Assembly (NCBI RefSeq): GCF_028863665.1
Contig: NZ_JARBFX010000002.1
Location: forward strand, 248,001 to 312,000
DNA from: Aquabacter sediminis
GTDB taxonomy: Bacteria > Pseudomonadota > Alphaproteobacteria > Rhizobiales > Xanthobacteraceae
Direction of reading: 5' to 3'
DNA: 64,000 nucleotides
Below the pieces are notes generated by a model that was given only the letters and a program-made list of their open reading frames with translations, made no database searches and had not been told where the DNA came from. The position numbers were made by a program, and so were the translations under genes. This document shows, in pieces, positions 50,443 through 60,048 of this stretch; positions within the stretch are counted from its first letter, which is position 1; each line of letters opens with the position of its first letter.

Positions 50443-50925
50443 ATGCCCGATTCCCAAACCGCCCTGTTTCCCAAGAGCGCCGATGCCGCGGAACTGGAGG
50501 AAGGACAGCGCCTGACGCCTCGATTCGACGCGAACGGGCTCGTCACCTGTGTCGCCACCGACGCGGCCACCGGCGAGATCCTGATGCTGGCGCACATGAA
50601 TGCGGAGGCCCTCGCGCTAACCATTTCCACCGGCGAGGCGCATTATTACAGCCGCTCCCGCAAGAAGCTGTGGAAGAAGGGCGAGAGTTCCGGCCACACC
50701 CAGAAGGTGGTCGACATGCTGGTGGACTGCGACCAGGACGCAGTGGTGATCAAGGTGGAGATGGGCGGCACGGGTGCTGCCTGCCACACTGGCCGGCGCT
50801 CCTGCTTCTATCGCCGCATCCCGCTCGGCACCCATGCGGCTGGCCAGACGCCTTTGGAGTTCACCGGCGACGAACCGCGCTTCGATCCCAAGGCGGTCTA
50901 TGGCGACCACGGGCACGGGCACTGA
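50443..50925 (+). CDS. hisI: Phosphoribosyl-AMP cyclohydrolase
   Basis: Third step of histidine synthesis. It has 160 residues, monofunctional, with no HisE domain fused. Metal-binding motifs are visible: [13 protein letters not shown] for magnesium and [15 protein letters not shown] with two of the zinc Cys. The C-terminus ends in HGHGH. It is 25 bp after folE, probably in the same transcript, and 100 bp before the patatin gene. Confidence 0.95.
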   Translation: MPDSQTALFPKSADAAELEEGQRLTPRFDANGLVTCVATDAATGEILMLAHMNAEALALTISTGEAHYYSRSRKKLWKKGESSGHTQKVVDMLVDCDQDAVVIKVEMGGTGAACHTGRRSCFYRRIPLGTHAAGQTPLEFTGDEPRFDPKAVYGDHGHGH

Positions 50926-51025
50926 GGCGCTCGCCTTGCCTTTTCGGCAGAGCCACGCTTCCGACATCAAGCCCCGATAAGCTCTCGTTTCCGCTGCGCA
51001 ACATGGCACGGGATCGGAGGCGCGG

Positions 51026-52078
51026 ATGTTCCAGGGCTTCAACCCGTTCGGCAATCGCCCCTTGGGCACGCCCCCGGAGGCAGAGGCTGAATCGGAGGCG
51101 TCCCGCGCGGCTCCTGACATGGACATCTCTCCCGCCGCACCGCGCATGACCCCAGGTGCGCCGCGCCTGGCCCTGGCGCTGGGGGGAGGCGCGGCGCGGG
51201 GCTTTGCGCATGTGGGCGTCCTGCGTACGCTGGATCGACACGGCATCCGGCCCGATGTCATCGCCGGCACCTCCATCGGAGCCGCTGTGGGCGGCCTCTG
51301 GGCGGCAGGCAAGCTCGACGATTTCGAGGCCTGGGCGCGGGGCCTGAACAAGCGTCGCGTCCTCGCCCTTCTGGATCTCACCCTTGGCTCTCCCGGCCTC
51401 ATCGGTGGACGCCGGCTCCTGGAGCGCCTGCGGATCGAACTGGGCGGCCAAGCGATCGAAGCGCTTCCCGTTGCCTTTGCCGCCATCGCGACGGAACTGG
51501 GCAGCGGACACGAAATCTGGCTGACGCGCGGAGATCTGGCGGAAGCCATTCATGCCTCCTACAGCCTGCCAGGCATCTTCACCCCCACCAAGGTCGGCGG
51601 GCGCTGGCTCATGGACGGAGCGCTGGTCAACCCCATACCTGTGTCCGCAGCCCGCGCGCTGGGCGGCCGGGTGGTGGTGGCCGTCAACCTGAATGCGGAA
51701 GTGTTCGGACGGGGAACCGTCATCCAGGACCACGGCGGGGTCATCGCGGAGGCCGCCGAGGAACTGGTCTCACAGCGGCGCATGCGGCTCGCCGGCATGC
51801 TGCGGCCGGACAAGCTGCTGCGCCGTCACTTCCTCTCCGGTCCCAAGGACGGACCGCGTGGCATCTCGGCGGTGATGATCGACGCATTCAACATCACACA
51901 AGACCGCATCGCCCGCTCGCGCTTGGCTGGCGATCCGCCGGATGTGCTCATTTCCCCCAAGCTCGGCCGGATCGGCCTGTTCGACTTCCACCGCGCCGAT
52001 GATGCCATCTCCGCCGGGGCGGAGGCGGCCGAACGCATGGTGGAAGACATCGGCGAAGCCATGGCCGCGCTGGGTTAG
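51026..52078 (+). CDS. Patatin-like phospholipase
   Basis: 350 residues, RssA/NTE-type. The Ser-Asp dyad is intact: oxyanion loop LGGGAARGFAHVG, nucleophile Ser83 in GTSIGA and Asp197 in LMDGALVNP. About 45 N-terminal residues are low-complexity and Ala/Glu/Pro-rich. No signal peptide. In related genomes a patatin sits next to hisI, as here. Lipid substrate unknown. Confidence 0.9.
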   Translation: MFQGFNPFGNRPLGTPPEAEAESEASRAAPDMDISPAAPRMTPGAPRLALALGGGAARGFAHVGVLRTLDRHGIRPDVIAGTSIGAAVGGLWAAGKLDDFEAWARGLNKRRVLALLDLTLGSPGLIGGRRLLERLRIELGGQAIEALPVAFAAIATELGSGHEIWLTRGDLAEAIHASYSLPGIFTPTKVGGRWLMDGALVNPIPVSAARALGGRVVVAVNLNAEVFGRGTVIQDHGGVIAEAAEELVSQRRMRLAGMLRPDKLLRRHFLSGPKDGPRGISAVMIDAFNITQDRIARSRLAGDPPDVLISPKLGRIGLFDFHRADDAISAGAEAAERMVEDIGEAMAALG

Positions 52079-52145
52079 CGCGCAACCGCGCTTCTCTGCG
52101 CGGAAGACCGACGGCGCACGAAACGCCGCCGGATGACGGTCCGGC

Positions 52146-52577
52146 TCAGGCCGTCATGATGTAATCGCGCAGTTCGGCGCTCTCGCGCTCCATCTCTTCC
52201 ACGCGATGCTTGACCACGTCACCAATGGAGATGATGCCCAGCAGCCGACCGCGCTCCACCACGGGAACGTGACGGAAGCGCCCCCGCGTCATCCGCTCCA
52301 TGATCACCGGGATGCTCTCTTCCACGGTGCAGGTGACCACCGCGCGCGTCATCACGGAAGAGACCGGATCGCTGAGGACTTCAGGCCCCTTCTCGGCCAG
52401 GATTCGCACCACGTCGCGCTCCGACAGGATGCCCACCAAGTGCCCGCCATCATCCACGGCCACGATGGCGCCGATGCGATGCTCCGCAAGGCTGGCCACC
52501 GCCTCGGACAGAGTGGCGTCCGGCGCGATGGTCACGAGGGAGCCGGACTTGTGCTTCAAGAGAATGCCGACCGTCAT
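52146..52577 (-). CDS. Paired CBS-domain protein
   Basis: 143 residues made of two CBS domains, which bind adenine nucleotides. First CBS about 10-65 (GAIVAVDDGGHLVGILSERD), second about 75-130 (FRHVPVVERGRLLGIISIGD). There is no catalytic domain attached. It is a stand-alone gene convergent with the patatin gene. A sensor or regulatory role is likely, the partner unknown. Confidence 0.92.
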   Translation of the reverse strand: MTVGILLKHKSGSLVTIAPDATLSEAVASLAEHRIGAIVAVDDGGHLVGILSERDVVRILAEKGPEVLSDPVSSVMTRAVVTCTVEESIPVIMERMTRGRFRHVPVVERGRLLGIISIGDVVKHRVEEMERESAELRDYIMTA

Positions 52578-52748
52578 GAGTGTCTCCTTCCCCGCCCATT
52601 CAAGGGTGGCGGCCCGGAGGCTCTCTGTGACGGAGCCAATTCATGGCCGCCGGACCAGATGGGACTGCCTCACGCAGCCCACCTGCCTTGAGGGAATGAT
52701 CCACCCTCCACCCCCATTCCGCAAGAGGCGCGATGGCGGGGCGTGGGC

Positions 52749-53504
52749 TCAGGCCCGCGGCGAAGCACCACGCAGGTTGGGCACGGGGTCGAACAGAGGA
52801 AACAGGAGAAGGCCGGCCGCGAACCCGCCCAGGTGCGCCTGCCACGCAACCTCTGCGCCCTCGGTTCCCGGCATGGCCATGCCCGCGCCGAACAGGAAGT
52901 TGAGCAGCACGAACACGCCGATGAACACCAGCACTCGTCGATCGCGAAGCACCACGGAGAGCGGCATGGCCGGCTGGTGGTCCGCATAATGGCTGCGGCG
53001 CGGCCCAAGGGCACCGCCCGGCGCGAAGGCGAAGCGCACGGCCGCCGCCATGGCGCCGGACACCACGGCAGAGGCGCCGATCATCGGCGAGATGCCTTCT
53101 GGATAGGCCAGGAGATGGGCCGCGGCTCCGGCAACGGCGGTGACGACGAAGAAGAGCAGGAACCGCACGGTCCCGAAGCGGCGCGCCACCGGCGAGGCGA
53201 AGGCCAGCATCCAGATGGAATTCACCCCCACATGGATCCAATTGGCGTGGAGGAGGGCATAGGTGACGAACGTCCAGACCTGCGCGCCCAGACCGCCGGG
53301 CAAGGCATAAGGCGCCCCGCCGTCATAGCGGATCGGCACGAAGGCGAACCAGGCCAGGAGTTCGAGGTCCGTGTCCGGATCGAGCACATAGGCGCGCACG
53401 AACTCGATGCCCACCATGAGGAGGACGAGCGCAGCCACCACCCCCGGAATGTTGAAGACCGGTTCACGGGCGGGAGGTGTGCGGAAATCGAAGGAATGAG
53501 CCAC
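52749..53504 (-). CDS. Rhomboid-family intramembrane serine protease
   Basis: 251 residues from a GTG at 53504 (VAHSFDFRTPPAREPVFN). Codons up to 53570 are also open, so the start is uncertain. About six membrane segments. Catalytic Ser in GASAVVSGAMAAAV, His in WQAHLGGFAAGLL, and the HANWIHVGVNSIWM loop with His/Asn are present. It cleaves membrane-protein helices; substrate unknown. Divergent from the transglutaminase-like gene. Confidence 0.87.
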   Translation of the reverse strand: MAHSFDFRTPPAREPVFNIPGVVAALVLLMVGIEFVRAYVLDPDTDLELLAWFAFVPIRYDGGAPYALPGGLGAQVWTFVTYALLHANWIHVGVNSIWMLAFASPVARRFGTVRFLLFFVVTAVAGAAAHLLAYPEGISPMIGASAVVSGAMAAAVRFAFAPGGALGPRRSHYADHQPAMPLSVVLRDRRVLVFIGVFVLLNFLFGAGMAMPGTEGAEVAWQAHLGGFAAGLLLFPLFDPVPNLRGASPRA

Positions 53505-53767
53505 GGCTGGGACATAAGCCCCCTGCCCTGCCGGGGCAAGGGCACACCGGACCTGCCGCATCGGCTTCACGCGTTCGGGAGCGCGTAAGCTAACCCCTGC
53601 GGCAACCAGCCACGCTCAGAGCCGAGCCGTCCGCGCGGGCGCACGCCTGGGGCGGCAAAGCCCAAGTCCGCGGCGCGCGGGGACATTAAGGTTAAGAAAA
53701 GGTTGACGGCGCCAAGGTGGCGAAGTTGGGGCATTATGGTTTTGTTAACCAGAAGCGACCTTCCGCC

Positions 53768-54430
53768 ATGCCGCTGCTCCGTCTGCTCACGACCTTCGCT
53801 CTGCTCGTTGCGGGCACGGTCTGCGCTGCCGCCGGCGATGTCCGCCACGCCGCGCTCCAGCCGCAGGTCGTTCCTCTCCCCCAGGCCGCGCCGCCCTCGT
53901 CCGCCCACCTGGTGGCGATCGGCGGAACCACGCCGCCGATCGGCTATGTGCGCTTCTGCGCCGAGGCAGCCGGGGACTGCGTCACGCGGGGCGACTTGCT
54001 GTTCGAGATGCCGCTGGACCACGAGCGGTGGTCCGAACTGGAGCAGGTCAATCGCAAGCTCAACAGCGAAATCGAGCCCATGACCGATCTCGACCATTAT
54101 GGCGAGACCGAGCGGTGGGCCTATCCCACCGACGGCAAGGGCGATTGCGAGGACTATGTGCTTGCCAAGCGCAAGCTGCTGCTCGCCAAGGGTTGGCCGG
54201 CGTCCGTTCTGCTGATCACCGTGGTGCGCGACAAGGAAGGGGACGGCCATGCGGTGCTGACCGTCGTGACCGATCGCGGTGACCTGGTGCTTGACAATCA
54301 GGAAGCCGAAATCCTGCCCTGGCAGGACACCGGATACCGCTATGTAAAGCGCCAGTCCCAGGGCGATCCCAATCTGTGGGTGTCCCTGGGCGAGACCCGC
54401 TCCCCGCCGGTGGTGGGTGGTGGGCGCTGA
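53768..54430 (+). CDS. Transglutaminase-like cysteine peptidase (BTLCP, DUF920)
   Basis: 220 residues with a signal peptide (LLRLLTTFALLVAGTVCAAA). Periplasmic papain/transglutaminase-fold peptidase with Cys-His-Asp triad: KGDCEDYVLAKR, GDGHAVLTVV and DLVLDNQ. The family includes LapG, which releases a large RTX-type adhesin. A target for this protein is not known, and no lapD or lapA homologue is in the window. Ends in a Gly-rich tail. Confidence 0.88.
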   Translation: MPLLRLLTTFALLVAGTVCAAAGDVRHAALQPQVVPLPQAAPPSSAHLVAIGGTTPPIGYVRFCAEAAGDCVTRGDLLFEMPLDHERWSELEQVNRKLNSEIEPMTDLDHYGETERWAYPTDGKGDCEDYVLAKRKLLLAKGWPASVLLITVVRDKEGDGHAVLTVVTDRGDLVLDNQEAEILPWQDTGYRYVKRQSQGDPNLWVSLGETRSPPVVGGGR

Positions 54431-54463
54431 GCGCCTCACCCCCGTTCACCTGCCCTTTAGAGC

Positions 54464-54994
54464 TCAGTCGAGGCGCTTCAGCCCGCCCGCATAGCGCTTC
54501 CAGTTGATCTGGTAGTGCATGGCGGTGCGGTGGAGGCGGGCGATCATGTCCTCGTCCAAAGTGCGAACCACACGCGCCGGGGCGCCGACAATCAGCGAAT
54601 TGTCGGGAAACTCCTTGCCTTCGGTGACGAGCGCATTCGAGCCCACCAGCGAATTTGCGCCAATGCGGGCGCCATTCAGCACCGTTGCACCCATGCCGAT
54701 CAGGCTGTTCTCACCCACCGTGCAGCCGTGCAGGATCGCCATGTGCCCCACCGTGACCCCTGCCGCCAAAGTGAGCGGGAAGCCGGGATCGGTGTGGAGC
54801 ACGCAGTTTTCCTGGATGTTGGTCCCCTCGCCCACCACGATGGGCTCATTGTCGCCGCGCAGCACGCAGCCGAACCACACGCTGGCATTTTCCTTCAGCA
54901 CCACGCGGCCGATCACCGTCGCATCGGGCGCAATCCAATAGCGCCCGGACGCGGGAAGTTCCGGCTTCACACCGTCGAGGGAATAAAGCGGCAT
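54464..54994 (-). CDS. Gamma-carbonic-anhydrase-family protein
   Basis: 176 residues of left-handed beta-helix hexapeptide repeats, as in YrdA/PaaY/CaiE-type proteins. The three zinc His are in NCVLHTDPGFPL and VGHMAILHGC. Because PaaY (a thioesterase of the phenylacetate pathway) belongs to this family, a paa link was considered, but the gene is 43 kb from the paa operon and reads as the general housekeeping form. Activity as carbonic anhydrase is unproven. Confidence 0.88.
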   Translation of the reverse strand: MPLYSLDGVKPELPASGRYWIAPDATVIGRVVLKENASVWFGCVLRGDNEPIVVGEGTNIQENCVLHTDPGFPLTLAAGVTVGHMAILHGCTVGENSLIGMGATVLNGARIGANSLVGSNALVTEGKEFPDNSLIVGAPARVVRTLDEDMIARLHRTAMHYQINWKRYAGGLKRLD

Positions 54995-55098
54995 GCAAGT
55001 CTCCTGACATCGGCGGTCCGCTGACGTGGGGCGCGGCGCTCACCGGCCTCACTATACCCGCCAGCCGGCCCGTTCCAGTCCTTCGCCGAACGAAGCTA

Positions 55099-55644
55099 TC
55101 AGGATGAAGTGGCCCTCTTTGTGTCCGCCAGCGTGTTGCGCCGTTCAAGGTCCGAGAGCCCCCCCTTTTCCGGCGGATCATCGGCGGCGGCCGCCCCATG
55201 GTCGGCACTTGCACGCGCGCCGTCGGCGAGGCGCGCATAGTCCGCTCGCAGCCGGTCGAGGGTCTTCTCGTCCAGGTCCTCGAGGTCCAGCAGCACGTTG
55301 CGCGGCCCGTCGGTGCGGGCAATGAGCTCGTCGATCTTGATCTGGAGCGCCTCGGTGTCGCGGTTCTGGCTGTTCTGGATCAGGAACACCATCAGGAAAG
55401 TGATGATGGTGGTGGAGGTGTTGATGATCAGCTGCCAGGTGTCGTTGAAGCCGAACAGCGGTCCGGTCAATCCCCACACCACGATCACCAGGACCGCCAG
55501 GAAGAACGTGACTGGCTTGCCGGCAAAGCGCGAGACGGCCTGCGAGAAGCGGGTGAAGAAAGGCCGGGGTGCCGGCCCCGTATCCACAGGCGGCGCGCTG
55601 TTGCTCCGCTCTGGCCTTGGGTGTGCAATATCCGCCGTGGCCAT
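55099..55644 (-). CDS. Low-affinity iron permease family membrane protein
   Basis: 181 residues from ATG 55644 with GGAGA upstream. Two strong membrane segments (PVTFFLAVLVIVVWGLTGPL and LIINTSTTIITFLMVFLI) with the family motif FGFNDTWQ between, then QNSQNRDTEALQIKIDELI and a cytosolic tail. Pfam family PF04120 by recognition. Actual iron transport by bacterial members is not well established. It is divergent from the MAPEG gene. Confidence 0.85.
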   Translation of the reverse strand: MATADIAHPRPERSNSAPPVDTGPAPRPFFTRFSQAVSRFAGKPVTFFLAVLVIVVWGLTGPLFGFNDTWQLIINTSTTIITFLMVFLIQNSQNRDTEALQIKIDELIARTDGPRNVLLDLEDLDEKTLDRLRADYARLADGARASADHGAAAADDPPEKGGLSDLERRNTLADTKRATSS

Positions 55645-55727
55645 TGCCCGTCTCTCCAAATCGTTGCGGTGAGGGAACGGACCGCCGCGATCGAGGTTCC
55701 AGCTTCACCACGACCATGGAGACCGGC

Positions 55728-56147
55728 ATGTCCGTCGCGATGATCCTTCTGCCTCTGTTTGTTCAGGTGGCACTCACCTTCGTCCTGCTGTTCGCGCTTG
55801 GACCCGTACGCTTCAAGGCTGTGCGCGAGGGCCAGGTGGGACGGGAGGCCGTTCTCGACAGCAACGCTTTCCCGCCTCGCTGCCGCCAATTCGCCAATGC
55901 GTTCTCCAATCAGTTCGAACTCCCGATCCTGTTCTATGTCCTCACTGCGCTGGCACTTTTCACCCGCAAGGCGGACATCGTGTTCGTGGTCCTGGCCTGG
56001 GTGTTCGTTGCGACGCGGATCGTCCATGCCTTCGTGCATGTGACATCCAACGACATTCGCCTGCGCTTCCCTGCCTTCCTGGCTGGAACGATCGTGCTTC
56101 TCATCATGTGGGTGCTCTTCGCCCTCTCGATCCTTTTGAACGTGTGA
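55728..56147 (+). CDS. MAPEG-family membrane protein
   Basis: 139 residues, four hydrophobic segments, with the MAPEG core FANAFSNQFELPILFYVLTA and RIVHAFVHVTSNDIRLRFPA. ATG 55728 is preferred over 55716 because GGAG sits 7 nt before it. Family members conjugate glutathione or act in eicosanoid metabolism in animals; bacterial roles are mostly unknown. Confidence 0.87.
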   Translation: MSVAMILLPLFVQVALTFVLLFALGPVRFKAVREGQVGREAVLDSNAFPPRCRQFANAFSNQFELPILFYVLTALALFTRKADIVFVVLAWVFVATRIVHAFVHVTSNDIRLRFPAFLAGTIVLLIMWVLFALSILLNV

Positions 56148-56218
56148 GCGGCAGCGGATTGACAGAAGGGCTGCAGCATCGGAGGAGAAGCGCCAGCTTT
56201 TCCAATGGAGGCTGGACC

Positions 56219-56893
56219 ATGGATGATCCCCGCCGCCATGTGCGGTCCGTCGGCGGCCTCAATGTCATGTTCGCGATGGCCGCGCGGGCGGAGTATGGGC
56301 CGCATCTGCAGGCGCGGATCGACCCGCTCATGACCGGTGTCGGCCCCGTGGAGGCCGCAGCCGCCACCGCCATGGCACTTGCCGGCCTGCGGCATCGGGA
56401 CGACCTGCCCGACCTGATCTTCACGCTGGGTTCGGCCGGCTCGCGCGTCCTCGAGCATGCGGGCGTCTACCAGGTGGCCAGCGTCTCCTATCGAGACATG
56501 GACGCCTCCGCGCTCGGGTTCGAGCGGGGGCTCACGCCCTTCGCCGACCATCCCGCGGTCATCCCCGTTCCGCACCAGTTCGAAGGCGTGCCTGCAGCCT
56601 CGCTTTCCACGGGCGGCGCCATCATTTCCGGGGCGGCCTATGATGCCATCGCCGCCGACATGGTGGACATGGAGACGTTTGCGGTCCTGCGCGCGGCCCA
56701 TCGGTTCCGCGTGCCGGTCGTCGGCCTGCGCGGCATCAGCGACGGCAAGTCGGAACTGACGCGCTACGAAGACTGGACCGAGTACCTGCATATCATCGAC
56801 GAGCGCCTTGCCGCGGCGCTCGACTTGTTTGAGAGCGAGGTGACCGCGGGCCGGTTCCGCCTCCTCGCCCCCGCTTCCGGAGAAACCGCGTGA
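56219..56893 (+). CDS. MTA/SAH nucleosidase-family protein
   Basis: 224 residues of the PNP_UDP_1 fold. It has GVGPVEAAAATAMAL, the ribose-binding DMVDMETFAVLR with its Met-Glu pair, and the catalytic Asp in GLRGISDGK. It should release adenine or another base from 5'-methylthioadenosine or S-adenosylhomocysteine. GGAGG precedes the ATG, and the end overlaps rsmB by 4 bp. Confidence 0.87.
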   Translation: MDDPRRHVRSVGGLNVMFAMAARAEYGPHLQARIDPLMTGVGPVEAAAATAMALAGLRHRDDLPDLIFTLGSAGSRVLEHAGVYQVASVSYRDMDASALGFERGLTPFADHPAVIPVPHQFEGVPAASLSTGGAIISGAAYDAIAADMVDMETFAVLRAAHRFRVPVVGLRGISDGKSELTRYEDWTEYLHIIDERLAAALDLFESEVTAGRFRLLAPASGETA

Positions 56894-58191
56894 CCCCTTC
56901 CGCCCGCCTGTCGGCCGCCATGGAAATCCTGGCCGACCTCGCCGCGCGCCGCCGCCCGGCCATTGATTGCCTGAAGGATTGGGGCGTCTCCCATCGCTTC
57001 GCCGGCTCCGGCGACCGCGCCGCCATTGGCGGGATTGTGTTCGATACCTTGCGCCGGCGCGCTTCGGCGGCTCATGTGATGGGATCCGACGCCCCGCGCG
57101 CGCTGGTGCTCGGCATGCTCGCGGTGATGCGCGGCCTCGACCTTGCCGTCATCGAACAGTTCTGCGACGGCGGCCGTTTCGCCCCCGCTCCGCTTTCGGA
57201 GGACGAGCGCGCCCGCCTCGCCACTCCTTCCCTGGACGGTGCCGCCCCTTGGGTGCAGGGCGACTATCCCCAATGGCTGGACCCGCAGCTCGCCTCCATG
57301 TTCGGCGAGGCCCGCATCGCCGAGGGCCGGGCGCTCGCGGCCCGTGCGCCGCTGGACCTTCGCGTGAACACCTTGCGCGCCCGCCCCGAGGAGGTGCTGG
57401 AGGCGCTTGGCCATCTCAATCCCGAGCGCACCGGCTGGTCGCCCTTGGCCCTGCGGATCGCCCTCGACGCGGAAGGCAAGACACCGCCGGTGACCTCCGA
57501 GCCCATCTTCCTGAAGGGTGGCTTGGAAGTGCAAGACGAGGGTTCGCAGATCGCCGCCATCCTCGCAGCGCCCATCCCGGGCTCGCAAGTGCTGGACCTA
57601 TGCGCCGGCGCGGGTGGCAAGACGCTGGAGCTGGCCGCCCTCATGGACAATAAGGGCCAGATCTACGCGCATGATTCCGATGTGCGCCGCCTGAAGCCCA
57701 TGCATGAGCGCCTGGAGCGTGCCGGCGTGCGCAACGTGCAGGTGCGCGCCCCGCGTGGACCAGCCGATGTCCTCGGCGACCTCGCCGGCAAGATGGATCT
57801 GGTGCTGGTGGACGCCCCCTGCACGGGTACCGGAACATGGCGCCGGAATCCCGACGCCAAGTGGCGGATGCGGCCGGGCGCCCTGGATGAGCGGGTCCGC
57901 GACCAAGCCAGCATCCTCGCGAGCGCCGCCCGCTATGTGCGACCCGGCGGGCGCCTGGCTTATGTGACCTGCTCGGTGCTGGACGACGAGAATGGCGCGC
58001 AGATCCGCCGCTTCCTGGACCAGCAGCCGGACTTTGCCGTGGTGCCAGCCGTGGAAACGGTCCTGGCCCTCGGCCAGCCGGGCCTTTCGCTGCGCGAGAC
58101 GGCTCTCGCATCTGCCGAAGGCCTGCTGATGACGCCGCGCCGCACCCGCACCGACGGCTTCTTCGTTAGCATCCTGCGCCGCGCCGGCTGA
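56890..58191 (+). CDS. rsmB: 16S rRNA (cytosine-C5) methyltransferase RsmB-type
   Basis: 433 residues. N-terminal NusB-like helical domain (about 1-130), then a Rossmann methyltransferase with SAM motif [17 protein letters not shown], the catalytic Cys pair in [15 protein letters not shown] and YVTCSVL. It methylates C5 of a 16S cytosine (C967 in E. coli). Translationally coupled to the nucleosidase gene by a 4-bp overlap. RsmB rather than RsmF is chosen from the NusB-like N-terminus. Confidence 0.88.
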   Translation: MTPSARLSAAMEILADLAARRRPAIDCLKDWGVSHRFAGSGDRAAIGGIVFDTLRRRASAAHVMGSDAPRALVLGMLAVMRGLDLAVIEQFCDGGRFAPAPLSEDERARLATPSLDGAAPWVQGDYPQWLDPQLASMFGEARIAEGRALAARAPLDLRVNTLRARPEEVLEALGHLNPERTGWSPLALRIALDAEGKTPPVTSEPIFLKGGLEVQDEGSQIAAILAAPIPGSQVLDLCAGAGGKTLELAALMDNKGQIYAHDSDVRRLKPMHERLERAGVRNVQVRAPRGPADVLGDLAGKMDLVLVDAPCTGTGTWRRNPDAKWRMRPGALDERVRDQASILASAARYVRPGGRLAYVTCSVLDDENGAQIRRFLDQQPDFAVVPAVETVLALGQPGLSLRETALASAEGLLMTPRRTRTDGFFVSILRRAG

Positions 58192-58199
58192 TCTTGCCT

Positions 58200-58220
58200 G
58201 GGGGGTCCGTGAGGCCCCCC
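58200..58220 (+). terminator. GC hairpin after rsmB
   Basis: G6 (58200-58205) pairs with C6 (58215-58220) around a 9-nt loop, 8 bp after the rsmB stop. Only TT follows, so it is a weak candidate intrinsic terminator. It lies 92 bp before guaA. Confidence 0.4.
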
Positions 58221-58312
58221 TTCGCTGCGCGGGAGCCATGCGGGCGACGGCTTCCGGTTTGGACGCTTTGCGACTAAAGAGACGGCACCTTCGCCTCTTG
58301 GAAAACCGCGCC

Positions 58313-59860
58313 ATGCAAGACACCGTCCTCATCATCGACTTCGGCAGCCAGGTCACCCAGCTGATTGCCCGGCGCGTGCGCGAGGAAGGCGTCTATTCCG
58401 AGGTTGTGCCGTTCCAGAAGTCGTCCGAAGCCTTCGCGCGCCTGAAGCCCAAGGCGGTGATCCTGTCCGGCGGCCCGGCCTCCGTCATTGAGGGCGAGAG
58501 CCCCCGCGCCCCGCAGGAGGTTTTCGAGGCCGGCATTCCCGTGCTCGGCATCTGCTATGGCGAGCAGGCCATGGCTGACCAGTTGGGCGGCAAGGTCGAA
58601 GGCGGCCATCATCGGGAATTCGGCCGCGCCGAAGTTGAGGTGAAGAAGGCGAGCCGCCTGTTCGAGGGTGTGTGGCAACCGGGCCAGCGTTATCTGGTGT
58701 GGATGAGCCATGGCGACCGCGTCACCGCCCTCCCCCAGGGCTTCGAGGCCATCGCCACCTCCGAGAATGCGCCCTTTGCGGCCATCGCCGATGAGGGCCG
58801 CAACTATTACGCCGTGCAGTTCCACCCCGAGGTGGTGCACACGCCCGACGGCGCGAAGCTCCTGCGCAACTTCGTGCGCCGCATCGCCGGCCTCGAAGGC
58901 ACCTGGACCATGGGCGCCTTCAAGCAGGAGGCCATGGCCCGCATCCGCGCCCAGGTGGGCTCCGGCCGGGTGATTTGCGGCCTTTCCGGCGGCGTGGATT
59001 CCGCCGTGGCCGCCGTGCTGATCCACGAGGCCATTGGCGACCAGCTCACCTGCGTGTTCGTGGACCACGGCCTGATGCGCCTTGGCGAGGCCGAGCAGGT
59101 GGTCTCCCTGTTCCGCAACACCTACAACATTCCCCTGGTGCACGCGGACGCCTCCGAGCTGTTCCTGCGGGAGCTGTCCGGCGTCACCGACCCGGAAGCC
59201 AAGCGCAAGACCATCGGCCGGCTTTTCATCGACGTGTTCGAGGCCGAGGCCAAGAAGGTGGGCGGCGCCGATTTCCTCGCCCAGGGCACGCTCTATCCGG
59301 ATGTGATCGAGAGCGTCTCCTTCACCGGCGGCCCATCGGTCACCATCAAGAGCCACCACAATGTGGGCGGCCTGCCCGCCCGCATGAACATGAAGCTGGT
59401 GGAGCCCCTGCGCGACCTGTTCAAGGACGAGGTGCGCGCGCTCGGCCGGGAGCTCGGCCTGCCGGAGAGCTTCGTCGGGCGCCACCCCTTCCCGGGCCCG
59501 GGGCTGGCCATCCGCTGCCCCGGCGAGATCACTCCCGAAAAGCTGGACATCCTGCGCCAGGCGGACGCCATCTATCTGGAAGAGATCCGCGCCGCTGGCC
59601 TCTATGACGTGATCTGGCAGGCCTTCGCCGTACTGCTCCCCGTGCGCACGGTGGGCGTCATGGGCGATGGGCGCACCTATGACCACGTCCTCGCCTTGCG
59701 CGCCGTGACCTCCGTCGACGGCATGACCGCCGACTTCTATCCCTTCGACATGACCTTCCTCGGCCGCACCGCCACCCGCATCATCAACGAGGTGCGCGGC
59801 ATCAACCGCGTGGTCTACGACGTGACATCCAAGCCGCCGGGAACCATCGAGTGGGAGTGA
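58313..59860 (+). CDS. guaA: GMP synthase (glutamine-hydrolysing)
   Basis: Converts XMP to GMP. It has 515 residues. Class I glutamine amidotransferase domain with nucleophile Cys81 in [10 protein letters not shown] and His/Glu in [11 protein letters not shown]-loop ATP pyrophosphatase motif [14 protein letters not shown]-terminal dimerisation domain ending [18 protein letters not shown]. The ATG at 58313 gives the standard start [20 protein letters not shown]. Confidence 0.97.
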   Translation: MQDTVLIIDFGSQVTQLIARRVREEGVYSEVVPFQKSSEAFARLKPKAVILSGGPASVIEGESPRAPQEVFEAGIPVLGICYGEQAMADQLGGKVEGGHHREFGRAEVEVKKASRLFEGVWQPGQRYLVWMSHGDRVTALPQGFEAIATSENAPFAAIADEGRNYYAVQFHPEVVHTPDGAKLLRNFVRRIAGLEGTWTMGAFKQEAMARIRAQVGSGRVICGLSGGVDSAVAAVLIHEAIGDQLTCVFVDHGLMRLGEAEQVVSLFRNTYNIPLVHADASELFLRELSGVTDPEAKRKTIGRLFIDVFEAEAKKVGGADFLAQGTLYPDVIESVSFTGGPSVTIKSHHNVGGLPARMNMKLVEPLRDLFKDEVRALGRELGLPESFVGRHPFPGPGLAIRCPGEITPEKLDILRQADAIYLEEIRAAGLYDVIWQAFAVLLPVRTVGVMGDGRTYDHVLALRAVTSVDGMTADFYPFDMTFLGRTATRIINEVRGINRVVYDVTSKPPGTIEWE

Positions 59861-59966
59861 TTTCCGCCATCCAAGTAAGTTGCAGGCCGAGACGGGGGCC
59901 GCTCGGCGGGAGTCCTGAAAGGGCAGGTCCAATCGGCCGAACCCAGCGCTGGAAAGAAGTCAGGCA

Positions 59967-59999
59967 ACGTCAGGATGCCCGTGCAAAAAATCCTGACGT
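59967..59999. other. Inverted repeat between guaA and cobD
   Basis: Perfect 10-bp inverted repeat ACGTCAGGAT/ATCCTGACGT (59967-59976, 59990-59999) with a 13-nt, A-rich loop, in the 188-bp gap, 50 bp before the cobD start. A partial third copy, GTCAGG, is at about 59959. No U-run follows on the plus strand. It is either an operator or a structured leader; it does not resemble a cobalamin riboswitch. Confidence 0.55.
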
Positions 60000-60048
60000 C
60001 GGCTCGGGGGGCAGATAGAAGAGCGGAAAGTCGCTCCCGGAGCCTATC

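Noticed and set aside
53768-54430. LapG acting on the large RTX exoprotein
   Set aside because: The peptidase family fits, but LapD, LapA-type N-terminal cleavage sites and adhesin repeats are not present in the window.
54464-54994. PaaY thioesterase of the phenylacetate pathway
   Set aside because: It belongs to the same gamma-carbonic-anhydrase family, but it is far from the paa genes and sits among housekeeping genes, with no PaaY-specific feature I can point to.
59861-60048. Possible cobalamin riboswitch ahead of cobD
   Set aside because: The gap is short and lacks the conserved B12-box; only a simple inverted repeat is present.
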